DNA of 64,000 bases from Luteibacter sp. UNC138MFCol5.1 (GTDB taxonomy: Bacteria; Pseudomonadota; Gammaproteobacteria; Xanthomonadales; Rhodanobacteraceae): contig NZ_FODZ01000001.1 in assembly GCF_900110505.1 (NCBI RefSeq), positions 196,488-260,487 of the forward strand, written 5' to 3'. Positions 8,928 to 17,623 of this stretch are shown here, piece after piece; within the stretch, counting starts at the first letter, position 1; every line of letters begins with the position of its first letter. Under the pieces are notes generated by a model that ran no database searches, was not told where the DNA came from, and was given only the letters and a program-made list of their open reading frames with translations. The position numbers and the translations under genes were made by a program.

Positions 8928-9788
8928 ATGACACAGGCAAACGCCTCTGCGAGTGGCACGTTCCGGATCGGCGGCGACCTCGAGGTCAACCGCCTCGGCT
9001 TCGGCGCCATGCGCATCACCGGCAAGGGCATCTGGGGCGACCCGGAAGATCCCGCGAAAGCGAAGGCGGTGCTCAAGGCCCTGCCGGAGACCGGCATCAA
9101 CTTCATCGATACCGCGGACAGCTACGGTCCGTACGTCAGCGAAGACCTGATTCGCGAAGTGCTGCACCCGTACAAGGGCCTGGTCATCGCCACCAAGGGC
9201 GGCCTGACCCGCCACGGTCCGGACAAGTGGGCGCCGGTGGGCCGTCCCGAGTACCTGCGCCAGTGCGTGCTGATGAGCCTGCGCCGCCTCGGCGTCGAGC
9301 GTATCGACCTGTGGCAGCTCCACCGCGTCGACGAGAAGGTTCCGGCCGACGAACAGTTCGACGTCATCAAGCAGATGCAGAAGGAAGGCCTCATCCGCCA
9401 CGCCGGCCTGTCCGAGGTTTCGGTCGAGCAGATCGAAGCCGCGCAGAAGTACTTCAAGGTCGTCACCGTCCAGAACCTCTACAACCTCGGCAATCGCCAG
9501 AGCGAGTCGGTCCTGGATTACTGCGAGGCGCACGATATCGGCTTCATCCCCTGGTTCCCGCTCGCCGCGGGCGAGCTCGCCAGGGAGGGATCGGTGCTTT
9601 CCACGATCGCGAAGCAGCACGGCGCCAGCAACGGCCAGGTCGCACTCGCGTGGCTGCTGCAGCGGTCGAAGGTGATGCTGCCCATTCCGGGTACCGGCGA
9701 TGCCGAGCATCTCCGCGAGAACGTGAAGGGTGCGAGCCTGCACCTGTCGAAGGAAGACTACGAAGCGCTCGAGCACGCGGTTCGTTGA
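8928..9788 (+). CDS. aldo/keto reductase
   Basis: This 286-residue cytoplasmic enzyme reduces aldehydes or ketones with NADPH. The AKR catalytic tetrad is complete: Asp61 and Tyr66 in FIDTADSYG, Lys90 in ATKGG and His132 in QLHR. The C-terminal part has the nucleotide-binding stretch [13 protein letters not shown]. The length is normal for the short AKR class. The start has GGAGA upstream. The gene is monocistronic, between a REP-like element and a convergent gene, so the physiological substrate cannot be inferred from neighbours. Confidence 0.93.
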   Translation: MTQANASASGTFRIGGDLEVNRLGFGAMRITGKGIWGDPEDPAKAKAVLKALPETGINFIDTADSYGPYVSEDLIREVLHPYKGLVIATKGGLTRHGPDKWAPVGRPEYLRQCVLMSLRRLGVERIDLWQLHRVDEKVPADEQFDVIKQMQKEGLIRHAGLSEVSVEQIEAAQKYFKVVTVQNLYNLGNRQSESVLDYCEAHDIGFIPWFPLAAGELAREGSVLSTIAKQHGASNGQVALAWLLQRSKVMLPIPGTGDAEHLRENVKGASLHLSKEDYEALEHAVR

Positions 9789-9797
9789 AGAATCGCC

Positions 9798-9822
9798 CCC
9801 GCCCCGCGCATCGCGGGGCGGG
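9798..9822. terminator. GC-rich hairpin between convergent genes
   Basis: CCCGCCCCGC and GCGGGGCGGG form a perfect 10-base stem with a five-base loop, 10 bases past the aldo/keto reductase stop and 9 bases from the end of the convergent gene. There is no T-tract on either strand, so it may be a weak or Rho-assisted terminator. Confidence 0.5.
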
Positions 9823-9830
9823 ACGCGGTA

Positions 9831-10322
9831 TCAGCGAGCGCGGGTGAAGTAATTCGCCCGCATCGCGCGATCCCTGTCGTTACCGGGATAGACCACGGTC
9901 TCGACGAGGTTCCTGCCATCCGGCGTGACCGCATAGGTGCGCGTGGACACAAGCACGCCGTCCTTCTGCAGCGCCATGACGAGGACGTTCGGCGTGGGCT
10001 TCCGCAGCGCCACGTGATCGGCCTCGGGACTGTTCTCGATCACGACGTACGTGCCGTCGAGCGGCGTGGTCGAGGTGGAGTGGACCTCCTGCCCCGGTGC
10101 GTAGACGATGTCGACCTGCGTCGTGAGTCTGTCGACGCCCGCCTCGGCGAACCGGAACGTCACGCTCTTCGGGCGCTGGTCGGGAGGCATGGGTAATCGC
10201 GACGTATCGAGCGACCAGGTGCCGATGAGCGGCGCGGATGCCGGATGCGTGTCCGCGCTTCGGGCGTAGGGCGCCGGCACGGCGAGGCATGCCACGACGA
10301 AGGCTGTGCGAAGAGGCTTCAT
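9831..10322 (-). CDS. hypothetical exported protein
   Basis: The product has 163 residues with a clear signal peptide (MKPLRTAFVVACL, cleavage near YARSA). The mature part reads GTWSLDTSRLPMPPDQRPKS and continues with beta-strand-rich sequence, so it may be a small lipocalin-like or copper-tolerance-like barrel. I do not recognise a named family. The open frame extends upstream, but the ATG at 10322 is preceded by AGGA at six bases and starts the signal peptide. It ends towards the aldo/keto reductase. Confidence 0.75.
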   Translation of the reverse strand: MKPLRTAFVVACLAVPAPYARSADTHPASAPLIGTWSLDTSRLPMPPDQRPKSVTFRFAEAGVDRLTTQVDIVYAPGQEVHSTSTTPLDGTYVVIENSPEADHVALRKPTPNVLVMALQKDGVLVSTRTYAVTPDGRNLVETVVYPGNDRDRAMRANYFTRAR

Positions 10323-10404
10323 GTCCGATCCTGTCCGGGGAGGGGGAGGCGCAGCGTCACCGAGTATGGACGGCCCGGTCCGCGTCCGCACCTCCCCTCG
10401 CCGG

Positions 10405-11265
10405 TCAGGCGGACCGCTCTACCAACCCGGCGATCACCTCGTCGATTCGGGTCGTGCCCTTCAGCGCCGTCGCGCCGAAGTCGATCCATCCTTCGTTGAA
10501 GCCGTCGATCATGCGCATGCGCGGTTCGGGATTCGTCATGCCTTCCGCGACGAACCGCGCCTCCCAGGTATCCCGCGGCACCACGTTCGCCTTCACCGGT
10601 TTGCCCAGCGAGCGGGACAGGGCATCCGCGAGGTCGTTCGGGCTGACGCGCTCCGGGCCTTCCAGTTCGACGACACGCACGCCCTTGCCCGGCTCCATCA
10701 GCAGCTTCGCGGCGAGACCGCCGATGTCCTTCGTCGCGACCATCGCGATCTTCCGGTCGAGAGGCGCGAGGTAGCTGTCGATGCTGCCGCGCTCGCGGGC
10801 GGACGCGAGGTCCCACTGCACGTTTTCGATGAACCAGCCGGCGCGCAGGAAGGTGACCGGCATCGGAAGCGTGGCGAGCACCCGCTCCATCCGCCCCAGC
10901 CGGGAGAGCAGGTTCGCCTCGGCCGCGTCCGCGCCGATGGTCGACAGCGCCACCACCCGATCGGGGCGCGCGGCGAGGATGGCCTCGTGGATCGACGCGA
11001 TGACGGGGTCGGGCGCGGTCAGGAAGTCCGGCGCCGGATCGAATTCGGGCGGCAGGAGGATGAAGACGGCTTCGGCGCCGGCGAAGGCGCGGGCGAGCGA
11101 CGCCGCGTCGTCGATGGCCGCCGTGGCAACCTCGGCGCCTCGCGCGGCGAGAGCTTCCGCGCGACCGCGGTCGCGCACGACGGCCCGGACGGGCTTGCCC
11201 GCTGCGAACAGCGCGTCGGCAAGCGCGCCGCCGACCTGACCGGTGATACCTGTGATGGCGTACAT
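10405..11265 (-). CDS. NmrA-like NAD(P)-binding protein
   Basis: This 286-residue protein is an atypical short-chain dehydrogenase with an N-terminal Rossmann motif, GITGQVGGALA, right at the start. The NmrA/quinone-oxidoreductase-2 type is suggested by that motif, by AVVRDRGRA and by the lack of a YxxxK active site. Such proteins sense NAD(P) redox state or reduce quinones. The ATG at 11265 has AGGAAA upstream; the frame is open for 18 more codons. It is divergent from a LysR gene with only 135 bases between, the usual layout of a LysR-controlled target. Confidence 0.85.
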   Translation of the reverse strand: MYAITGITGQVGGALADALFAAGKPVRAVVRDRGRAEALAARGAEVATAAIDDAASLARAFAGAEAVFILLPPEFDPAPDFLTAPDPVIASIHEAILAARPDRVVALSTIGADAAEANLLSRLGRMERVLATLPMPVTFLRAGWFIENVQWDLASARERGSIDSYLAPLDRKIAMVATKDIGGLAAKLLMEPGKGVRVVELEGPERVSPNDLADALSRSLGKPVKANVVPRDTWEARFVAEGMTNPEPRMRMIDGFNEGWIDFGATALKGTTRIDEVIAGLVERSA

Positions 11266-11354
11266 GGGATTTCCTCGTTTTCGTGGGGACGAGGAAGAAG
11301 ATAGGATGGCGCCAGCCATGACTGAATAGGCGGTCGATCAGTTCTTTGGTGACT

Positions 11355-11371
11355 TCCGATCACTAATCGGA
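11355..11371. promoter_or_regulatory. LysR-box-like palindrome
   Basis: TCCGATCACTAATCGGA is a perfect 6-base inverted repeat with a five-base centre and follows the T-N11-A pattern of LysR operators. It lies in the 135-base gap between the NmrA-like gene and the LysR gene, 30 bases before the LysR start. This is the best candidate site for autoregulation and for control of the divergent gene. Confidence 0.6.
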
Positions 11372-11400
11372 CCGGACGCACCCGGAGCCAGGAGTAACGC

Positions 11401-12300
11401 ATGCCCACCGACGGTCGCTTGCTGGGGAATCTTTCCGTGCTGGTGTCCGTGGTGGAGACCGGCAACTTCGCGCGTGCGGCCGAGGCGCTCGGTCTGTCGC
11501 CGTCCGGTGTGAGTCGCGCCGTGTCGAGGCTCGAGACGCGGCTCGGGGTTCGCCTCCTGCATCGGACGACGCGCTCGGTGACCCTGACGGACGAGGGCGA
11601 GCGGCTGTATGCGAAGGTCGGCCCGCTGTTGTCCGGCCTGGAGGATGCCGCCTTGTCGGCGGCTGGCGACGCGCACGCCGTGCGGGGGCGTCTTCGCGTG
11701 AGTCTCGATCCGATGTTTTCGTGGCAGGTCGTCGCGCCACGTCTGGACGACTTCCTGCGTCGCTACCCGGAACTGGAGATCGAGATCGTCGCCCGCGACG
11801 AGCTCGGCGACCTCATCAGCGAAGGCATCGACGTATCCGTGCGCTTCGGCGAGCCGCCAACGTCGTCGCTGGTGGCGCGCAAGCTGCTCGATACCCGCGT
11901 GATCACCGTCGCCACACCCGCCTATCTCGTGGCGCACGGCACGCCGAAGACGCCGACGGACCTCGCCCGACATCGCTGCCTGCAGTTTCGCGACCCGGTG
12001 ACGCGCCGGCCCTTCGAGTGGGAGTTCCACCGACGCGGCAAGGTGGTGACGGTGGAGACCGACGGGCCGTTGCTCGTCAACGATTCCGGCACGATGACCG
12101 CGGTATGCCTCGCTGGCGTCGGCATCGCGCAGCTGCTCGCCGTCAGCGTGCGCGATGCCGTCGCGGATGGACGTCTGGTCGAATTGTTTCCCGACTGGCC
12201 CGACGAGACGTTTCCGCTCTACGCGTTCTATCCCTCGCGCCGGAACGCGCCGCCAAAGGTGCGCGCGTTCGTCGACTTCTGCGTGGAGCTGGCCGGCTGA
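11401..12300 (+). CDS. LysR family transcriptional regulator
   Basis: This 299-residue regulator has an N-terminal winged helix-turn-helix at about residues 8-65 (NFARAAEALGLSPSGVSRAV, then RLLHRTTRSVTLT) and a periplasmic-binding-like effector domain to the end. It belongs to the large CrgA/AaeR-like branch common in soil gammaproteobacteria. It is divergent from the NmrA-like oxidoreductase gene and probably activates it in response to an electrophile or quinone, which is inferred from position only. Confidence 0.93.
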   Translation: MPTDGRLLGNLSVLVSVVETGNFARAAEALGLSPSGVSRAVSRLETRLGVRLLHRTTRSVTLTDEGERLYAKVGPLLSGLEDAALSAAGDAHAVRGRLRVSLDPMFSWQVVAPRLDDFLRRYPELEIEIVARDELGDLISEGIDVSVRFGEPPTSSLVARKLLDTRVITVATPAYLVAHGTPKTPTDLARHRCLQFRDPVTRRPFEWEFHRRGKVVTVETDGPLLVNDSGTMTAVCLAGVGIAQLLAVSVRDAVADGRLVELFPDWPDETFPLYAFYPSRRNAPPKVRAFVDFCVELAG

Positions 12301-12321
12301 GGACGCGGCGGTCGGGTGAGC

Positions 12322-13266
12322 CTACGGTGCCGCGCCAGCCCCATTCGCCGCGCGCAGGTGATCGATGAACACCCTCAGCTTCCCGGGCATCTGCCTCGTG
12401 CTCGGGTAATAGAGGTGGAACATGCCGCGGGGCTGGCTGTGCTTTTCCAGTAGCACCTCCAGCGCACCCGAGGCGATGTCGTCTTCGACGAACTGCCGGA
12501 AGACGTAGGCGATGCCGATCCCGTCGAGCGCGGCCCTCGCCGCGAGGCGCATCTCATCCACGATCATCTGCCCGTCGACGTCGATGGTGACGGGCTTACC
12601 GCCGACCTGGAATGTCCACTCGAAGAAGCGGGTCTGGCTGGCGAAGCGCTGGCGGATGCAGCGGTGGCCGAGCAGATCGTGCGGGTGCGCCGGGCGGCCG
12701 TGCGTGGCGAGATAACCGGGTGACGCGACCGCGACCAGCGACTGGGTCGGCCCCAGGCGTACCGCAACCATGTCCCGCTGCACGGCGTGGCCCAGCCGGA
12801 CGCCTGCGTCGAACCCGCTCTCGACGATGTCGACCATCGTGCTGTCCAGCGAGACCTCGAAGCGGATCCCGGGATGGGCGGCGAGGAAGCTGGCCAGGTG
12901 CGGCTCGATCAGCGTGGCATAGGGGACGAACGAGGTATTGATGCGCAGAAGGCCCGCAGGTCGCTCTGTATCGCTCGTTGCCGATTCGAGCGAGTACTTC
13001 AGCTGCCGCAGGGCCGGTTCGAGGTGGGTGGCGAGCTTCTGGCCCGCCTCGGTCAGCGCGGTGCTGCGCGTGTTCCGGTTGAACAGGCGCACGCCCATCT
13101 GTTCTTCGAGTTGCTTGATCGCCTTCGAAACCGCGGTCGGCGTGACCATGAGCTCGTCCGCCGCGCGGGCGAAGTTGAGGTGGTGCGCCACGCTCTGGAA
13201 CACGAGCAGGCCAGGCAGCCGCGCCTGCAATTCCCGCAAGGTCATGTCGCTGAATTCGCCCGCCAT
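12322..13266 (-). CDS. LysR family transcriptional regulator
   Basis: The product has 314 residues with the LysR helix-turn-helix near residues 22-75 (NFARAADELMVTPTAVSKAI) and a full effector domain ending in RVFIDHLRAANG. It faces away from the VOC and SDR genes starting at 13393, with a palindrome between, so those two are the likely targets. Two starts are possible, at 13266 and seven codons later; neither has a strong ribosome-binding site. It is convergent with the preceding LysR gene, only 21 bases apart. Confidence 0.92.
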   Translation of the reverse strand: MAGEFSDMTLRELQARLPGLLVFQSVAHHLNFARAADELMVTPTAVSKAIKQLEEQMGVRLFNRNTRSTALTEAGQKLATHLEPALRQLKYSLESATSDTERPAGLLRINTSFVPYATLIEPHLASFLAAHPGIRFEVSLDSTMVDIVESGFDAGVRLGHAVQRDMVAVRLGPTQSLVAVASPGYLATHGRPAHPHDLLGHRCIRQRFASQTRFFEWTFQVGGKPVTIDVDGQMIVDEMRLAARAALDGIGIAYVFRQFVEDDIASGALEVLLEKHSQPRGMFHLYYPSTRQMPGKLRVFIDHLRAANGAGAAP

Positions 13267-13287
13267 GTTCGCCCGTTATCCACAAGC

Positions 13288-13312
13288 CACTATGAGCTAC
13301 AGGTTCATAGTG
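13288..13312. promoter_or_regulatory. LysR-box-like palindrome
   Basis: CACTATGA and TCATAGTG form a perfect 8-base inverted repeat with a nine-base centre. It sits 22 bases before the leftward LysR start and 80 bases before the rightward VOC gene, a textbook position for a LysR site controlling both. Confidence 0.65.
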
Positions 13313-13392
13313 TAAGGAAGATTCCGCAGATTCTCTCCACAGCGGTGCGGGCGTAGCTTGGATTCACCCCAACGAATCCGAGGTCCAGCGCC

Positions 13393-13854
13393 ATGTCCGT
13401 CGTCACCTTTCCCGCGAAAAACACCACCAGCAAGCTCGCCTCGATGGCGGGTAACCACGTCGCCGTCCGGGTGCCGGATTTCGAACAGGCAGTGGCGTGG
13501 TACGTCGAGAAGCTCGACTTCCGCGTCGTGCACCGCTGGCCGTACGCCGACCAGCAGCTCGCCTATGTCGCCCCCGCGACCGACGACGGCTTCACCGTGG
13601 AACTCCTGGCCGGCGGCGAGCCCAAACCTATTCCGAAGCCCGTCTACTCGGACCTCGGCGACAGCCTGCGCCTGGCCGGCTACCACCACTTCTGCCTCAC
13701 CGTGCAGGACATGGAAGCGGTGGTCGAGGAACTGCGCAGCCGGGGCGTGACGATCGTCACCGAGCCGTTCTACCTCGATGCGATCAACCGGAAGCTCGCC
13801 TTTATCGCCGACCCGTTCGGCAACCTGATCGAACTCGCCGAATCCGTGGCCTGA
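13393..13854 (+). CDS. VOC family (glyoxalase/dioxygenase-fold) protein
   Basis: This 153-residue protein contains two beta-alpha-beta-beta-beta modules of the vicinal-oxygen-chelate fold. Putative metal ligands are His22 in NHVAVRV, Glu in FTVELLAGG, His in YHHFCLTV and Glu in GNLIELAE. The family includes glyoxalases, extradiol dioxygenases and antibiotic-binding proteins; the reaction here is not known. It is 18 bases ahead of an SDR gene and divergent from a LysR gene, suggesting a small inducible detoxification operon. Confidence 0.88.
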   Translation: MSVVTFPAKNTTSKLASMAGNHVAVRVPDFEQAVAWYVEKLDFRVVHRWPYADQQLAYVAPATDDGFTVELLAGGEPKPIPKPVYSDLGDSLRLAGYHHFCLTVQDMEAVVEELRSRGVTIVTEPFYLDAINRKLAFIADPFGNLIELAESVA

Positions 13855-13872
13855 GCGAACCGAGGAATCCGC

Positions 13873-14550
13873 ATGAAGACCTACATGTGCATAGGCGCAG
13901 GTCCCGGGATCGGTGTCGCCACGGCGCGCCGCTTCGGCCGGGAAGGTTACCGGGTCGTGCTCGTCTCCCGCAGCGCGCGCGACAACGAACACCTCGCGGC
14001 GCGTTTCGCCGACGAAGGTATCGACGTCGTCTTCGAGACAGCCGATGCGTCGAATCCCGCGGAGATCGCATCGCTCATGGATCGTTATGCGGGCCGGCCA
14101 CCCGACGTCGTGCATTACAACGCCGCCGCGATGCGCTTCGACGGCACCGGTGCGCTCGTGATGCAAGGCATCGAAAGCCAGTCGACCGATGAACTCACTA
14201 CCGACATCACCGTGAACGTGTCGAGTGCGCTCGTCGCGCTGGCGAAGGTCATCCCGGCAATGACGAAGCGGGGTGAGGGCACGATCCTGCTCACCGGTGG
14301 TGGCCTCGGCGTCGAGCCATCGGCGGACCTGCTGACCCTGAGCATTGGCAAGGCGGCCACGCGCAGCATCGCGCAGGCGTTGTTCGAGCCCCTCAAAGCG
14401 CACGGAGTCCACGTGGCCACCGTGCGGGTGTCGACGCTCGTGGCGTCCGATCCGGAACACCCGGGCAGGATCGCCGAGGCGTTCTGGTCGCTGCACGCGC
14501 AGCCCACCGGAGCGTGGACATGGGAAACGCTCTATCCGGTGGCGGACTGA
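13873..14550 (+). CDS. atypical SDR-fold protein lacking the catalytic tyrosine
   Basis: This 225-residue protein has an N-terminal Rossmann motif, IGAGPGIG (7-14), and the overall short-chain dehydrogenase length. At the active site the usual YxxxK reads LSIGK: Lys160 is kept but Leu156 stands where Tyr is expected, and the NAG motif reads YNAAA. It may therefore bind NAD(P) without normal dehydrogenase activity, or use another residue. It is the second gene of the VOC operon and ends facing the SDR pair at 14.6-16.2 kb. Confidence 0.85.
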   Translation: MKTYMCIGAGPGIGVATARRFGREGYRVVLVSRSARDNEHLAARFADEGIDVVFETADASNPAEIASLMDRYAGRPPDVVHYNAAAMRFDGTGALVMQGIESQSTDELTTDITVNVSSALVALAKVIPAMTKRGEGTILLTGGGLGVEPSADLLTLSIGKAATRSIAQALFEPLKAHGVHVATVRVSTLVASDPEHPGRIAEAFWSLHAQPTGAWTWETLYPVAD

Positions 14551-14580
14551 CGGCCAGGGCCATCCGTGGCCCCGGCCCCG

Positions 14581-15477
14581 TCATGGCACCCGCGGATGCT
14601 TCAGTCCCGCGAACCCGATGCGATGCAGGAACTCCGAGCGCACCCGATCGATCACCGCGTACGACACGGCGGCGCCGTCGCTGGCGGGATCGACCACCAC
14701 GCGGAACGGGCGCTTGCCGAAGGGCGCGTTCACGACGTTTACGACGGCATCCGCGACCGACGCCGGATCGGCGTCGTCGGGCACCGTCTTCGCCAGCGCC
14801 GCGAGCATGTCGTCGGCGAAGCCGGCAGGCAGCGCGGCGTCGTACTCCGCCGCGCGCGCCTTGTCCGATGGCGAGCCCGCGTGGGCGAAGTGATTCGTGC
14901 CCTTGGTGAACGCGCCCGGCACGACGATGGACGTCTCGATACCCCATGGCGCGAGTTCGCGCGCATAGCAGACGGCCAGGGCATCCATGCCGGCCTTCGC
15001 GGCGAAGTAAGGCCCGAGCATCGGCGGGACGCCGCCCGCGGCGCTGCTGCTGCCGATCCATACGACGAGGCCCTTGCCCTCTTTTCGCATCGACGGCAGC
15101 GCCGCGCGGTTGACGCGTTGCGCGCCGAGGACGTTGACGTCATAGAGGTGGGCGAGGTCGTCGGGCGAGAACGCTTCGCTCGGACCCCACACCATATGCC
15201 CGGCGTTGTGGATCAACACATCGAGCCTGCCGTGTTCGGCGACGATGGCGTCGATCGCCGACTGCGCCGAGGCCTCGGACTGGACGTCGAGCTCGATGGT
15301 TCGTAGATCGACCTCATGCGCTTTTGCGTAGACGGCCACTTCCGCGATCTGGCTCGCGTTCTTGCCGCCGAGGTCGCGCATCGAGGCGTACACCGTGTGT
15401 CCCGATGCGGCGAGGGCGTTGGCCATCAGGCGGCCGAAGCCACTCGATGCGCCGGTGACGAGAATGGTCTGCTTCAT
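14581..15477 (-). CDS. SDR family oxidoreductase
   Basis: This is a 298-residue classical-type short-chain dehydrogenase. TGASSGFG (8-15) binds the cofactor, NAGH (91-94) is structural, and the catalytic set is Ser143-145, Tyr157 and Lys161 (YFAAK). The C-terminal extension ends GFAGLKHP. The ATG at 15477 has AGGAGG seven bases upstream; an earlier GTG is too close to it. It follows the SDR gene at 15490 by 12 bases and is paralogous to the gene at 32563-33465, which has the same partner. Confidence 0.93.
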   Translation of the reverse strand: MKQTILVTGASSGFGRLMANALAASGHTVYASMRDLGGKNASQIAEVAVYAKAHEVDLRTIELDVQSEASAQSAIDAIVAEHGRLDVLIHNAGHMVWGPSEAFSPDDLAHLYDVNVLGAQRVNRAALPSMRKEGKGLVVWIGSSSAAGGVPPMLGPYFAAKAGMDALAVCYARELAPWGIETSIVVPGAFTKGTNHFAHAGSPSDKARAAEYDAALPAGFADDMLAALAKTVPDDADPASVADAVVNVVNAPFGKRPFRVVVDPASDGAAVSYAVIDRVRSEFLHRIGFAGLKHPRVP

Positions 15478-15489
15478 GCGCACGCCTCC

Positions 15490-16230
15490 TCAGACGACGC
15501 CGCCGTTGACGCGGAGCACCTGGCCGTTGATCCAGCCGCCGTCGGGGCCGACGAGCATGGACACGACGCGCGCGATGTCGTCGACCTCGCCGAGTCGACC
15601 GAGCGGGATCATCTGGCGGATGCGATCGAGCGTCGCCTGGTCCTTGCCCTCCAGGAACAGGTCGGTGGCGACGGGGCCCGGCGCGACGGCATTCACGGTG
15701 ATCTTCCGCGCGCCGAGTTCCTTCGCCACGATGTGCGTCAGCGCCTCCACCGCCGCCTTCGTCGCGGCGTAGACGCCATACGTCGGCTGGTAGAGTCCGA
15801 CCACGCTGGTCGAGAAGTTGACGATCCGGCCGCCTTCGCGAAGACGCCGGGACGCTTCGCGCACGCCGTTGAACGTACCCTTGAGGTTGATCGCGATGGT
15901 TTCGTCGAACGTCGCATCATCGGTCTGGGCGACCGGCGCCAGCTTCATGATGCCGGCGTTGTTCACCAACACGTCGACACCGCCGTAGCGCGTCTCCGCC
16001 GCGTCGAACATGCGCTTGACGGCCTGCGGGTCGCCGACGTCCGCCTGGCAGGAAATCGCGCGGCCGCCCGCCTTCTCGATCGTTTCGACCAGCTCGGCGG
16101 CCGGCTTCGCGTTGTTCGCGTAGTTCACGACGACGGTGAAGCCGTCGCGCGCCAGACGCGCGGCGATGGCGGCGCCGATGCCACGCGATGCGCCGGTGAC
16201 GATCGCGACCTTGTCGTTCGAAGTAGTCAT
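15490..16230 (-). CDS. SDR family oxidoreductase (3-oxoacyl-ACP reductase type)
   Basis: This is a 246-residue classical SDR with TGASRGIG (12-19), NNAG (90-93) and the active-site Tyr154 and Lys158 in YGVYAATK. The ending PDGGWINGQVLRVNGGVV is typical of the FabG-like family. The start at 16230 is preceded by AGGAG. It lies between a tautomerase gene and the second SDR gene in an operon read leftward, and it is a paralogue of the SDR at 31759-32499. Confidence 0.93.
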   Translation of the reverse strand: MTTSNDKVAIVTGASRGIGAAIAARLARDGFTVVVNYANNAKPAAELVETIEKAGGRAISCQADVGDPQAVKRMFDAAETRYGGVDVLVNNAGIMKLAPVAQTDDATFDETIAINLKGTFNGVREASRRLREGGRIVNFSTSVVGLYQPTYGVYAATKAAVEALTHIVAKELGARKITVNAVAPGPVATDLFLEGKDQATLDRIRQMIPLGRLGEVDDIARVVSMLVGPDGGWINGQVLRVNGGVV

Positions 16231-16262
16231 GTCGATGCTCCTATAAGGATGGAAAGGGCGGA

Positions 16263-16475
16263 TCAGTCCTTCACGCGATAGGCGTCGGGGATGGTGAAGA
16301 CCTCGTCGGCACGGGCATAGCCGCCGTCCTTGATCTCTTCGATCAGGACCATCGTGTGCGGCCGGGCGGCCTCTGAGAAATAGTCCACGAGCATCGCGGT
16401 GGTGCGATGGACGAGCTCTTCCTTCTGGGCGCGGGTGAGGGCGGCCTCGGGGAGCTTGAAGTTGGCAAAAGGCAT
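16263..16475 (-). CDS. 4-oxalocrotonate tautomerase family protein
   Basis: The product is only 70 residues, with Pro2 following the start Met, which becomes the catalytic N-terminal proline. The sequence PFANFKLPEAALTRAQKEEL and the pattern of a short beta-alpha-beta unit match the tautomerase superfamily, whose members act as oligomers on keto-enol acids or aromatic breakdown products. GGAGAC precedes the ATG. It is the first gene of a leftward operon with two SDR genes and is divergent from a LysR gene. Confidence 0.9.
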   Translation of the reverse strand: MPFANFKLPEAALTRAQKEELVHRTTAMLVDYFSEAARPHTMVLIEEIKDGGYARADEVFTIPDAYRVKD

Positions 16476-16633
16476 GGTCGTGTCTCCGGATTCGCTGTGT
16501 CAGAGGGATGTGGCGGGCCTCGTCCCTTAGGGAGACGCCCGGCACCCACTAAGTTAGGCGTTATCGAAAATGGCGCTAGAATGCCGATCCAAACATCACT
16601 GTTTCACCAGACCTAACAATCGGGGCACGGATC

Positions 16634-17527
16634 GTGGATCGAATCGAGGTCATGCGGCTGTTCGTGAGGATCGTGGAGCGCGGGAGCTTCGCGCAGGCGG
16701 CCCGGGATCTCGTGATACCTCGCCCCACGGCTACACATGCCATCCAGCACCTCGAAGCCGACCTCGGCGTCCGCCTCCTGGAGCGCACCACGCGCAGCGT
16801 CCGGCCGACACTCGACGGCGCGCTCTACCACGAGCGCTGCGTCCGCCTGCTGGCCGACCTCGACGAGATGGAAAGCGTGTTTCGTAATCCGGAGCCGAAG
16901 GGGCCCTTGCGCGTCGACATGCAGGGCACGATCGCGCGTTTCTTCATCCTTCCCGCCTTGCCGGGATTCATGGCGCGCTATCCGGGGATCGCGCTCAACC
17001 TGAGCGAGTCCGACCGCATGGTCGATCTCATCACCGAAGGCTTCGACTGCGTCGTGCGTGCGGGCGACCTGCCCGATTCCTCGCTCATGGGGCGGCGCGT
17101 CACCGTCTTCGAGCAGGTGACACTGGCGAGCCCCGACTATCTCGCGCGGTACGGCACGCCCGCGACACCGGACGACCTCGACGGCCATCGCATGGTCGCG
17201 TACAGCACGTCCGCCACCGGCAAGCCTTATCCGATGGACTTCACGGTGAACGGGCAGCTGCGCGAGATTCCCCTGCCCTTCGATGTCGTCGTGCGTGGCG
17301 CGGAAATCTACACGGCGGCGGGCGTGGCGGGTCTGGGGCTGATCCAGGTACCGCGGTATCGCGTGGCCGAACAGATCGCGACGGGGAAACTCGTGCCGAT
17401 CCTCGAGGACTTCCCGCCGGAGCGGATGCCCGTGTCGGTGCTCTATCCACAGAACAGGCATCTGTCCCCGCGCGTGCGGGTGTTCATCGACTGGCTCGCG
17501 GGGGTCTTCGAGGCCGCCGACCCGTAA
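16634..17527 (+). CDS. LysR family transcriptional regulator
   Basis: This is a 297-residue LysR protein with helix-turn-helix at about 5-62 (SFAQAARDLVIPRPTATHAI) and an effector domain ending in RVRVFIDWLAGVF. The start shown is a GTG that gives the usual MDRIEVMRLFVRIVE N-terminus; an ATG six codons later is possible. It diverges from the tautomerase-SDR-SDR operon and is its likely regulator. The 158-base gap contains GTTAGG at 16553 and CCTAAC at 16612 facing each other. Confidence 0.92.
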   Translation: MDRIEVMRLFVRIVERGSFAQAARDLVIPRPTATHAIQHLEADLGVRLLERTTRSVRPTLDGALYHERCVRLLADLDEMESVFRNPEPKGPLRVDMQGTIARFFILPALPGFMARYPGIALNLSESDRMVDLITEGFDCVVRAGDLPDSSLMGRRVTVFEQVTLASPDYLARYGTPATPDDLDGHRMVAYSTSATGKPYPMDFTVNGQLREIPLPFDVVVRGAEIYTAAGVAGLGLIQVPRYRVAEQIATGKLVPILEDFPPERMPVSVLYPQNRHLSPRVRVFIDWLAGVFEAADP

Positions 17528-17623
17528 GGCCTCCCGGAATCACCCCCGCGCTGCCATTGTTCCGCCCTGCCTGCCCTGCACGCTTGGGCTTCGACCATCG
17601 CGTCATACCTGCAGGGGGTTGGA

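Noticed and set aside
12512-12715. Small plus-strand frame opposite the LysR gene
   Set aside because: It lies wholly within a complete LysR gene and has no start signal.
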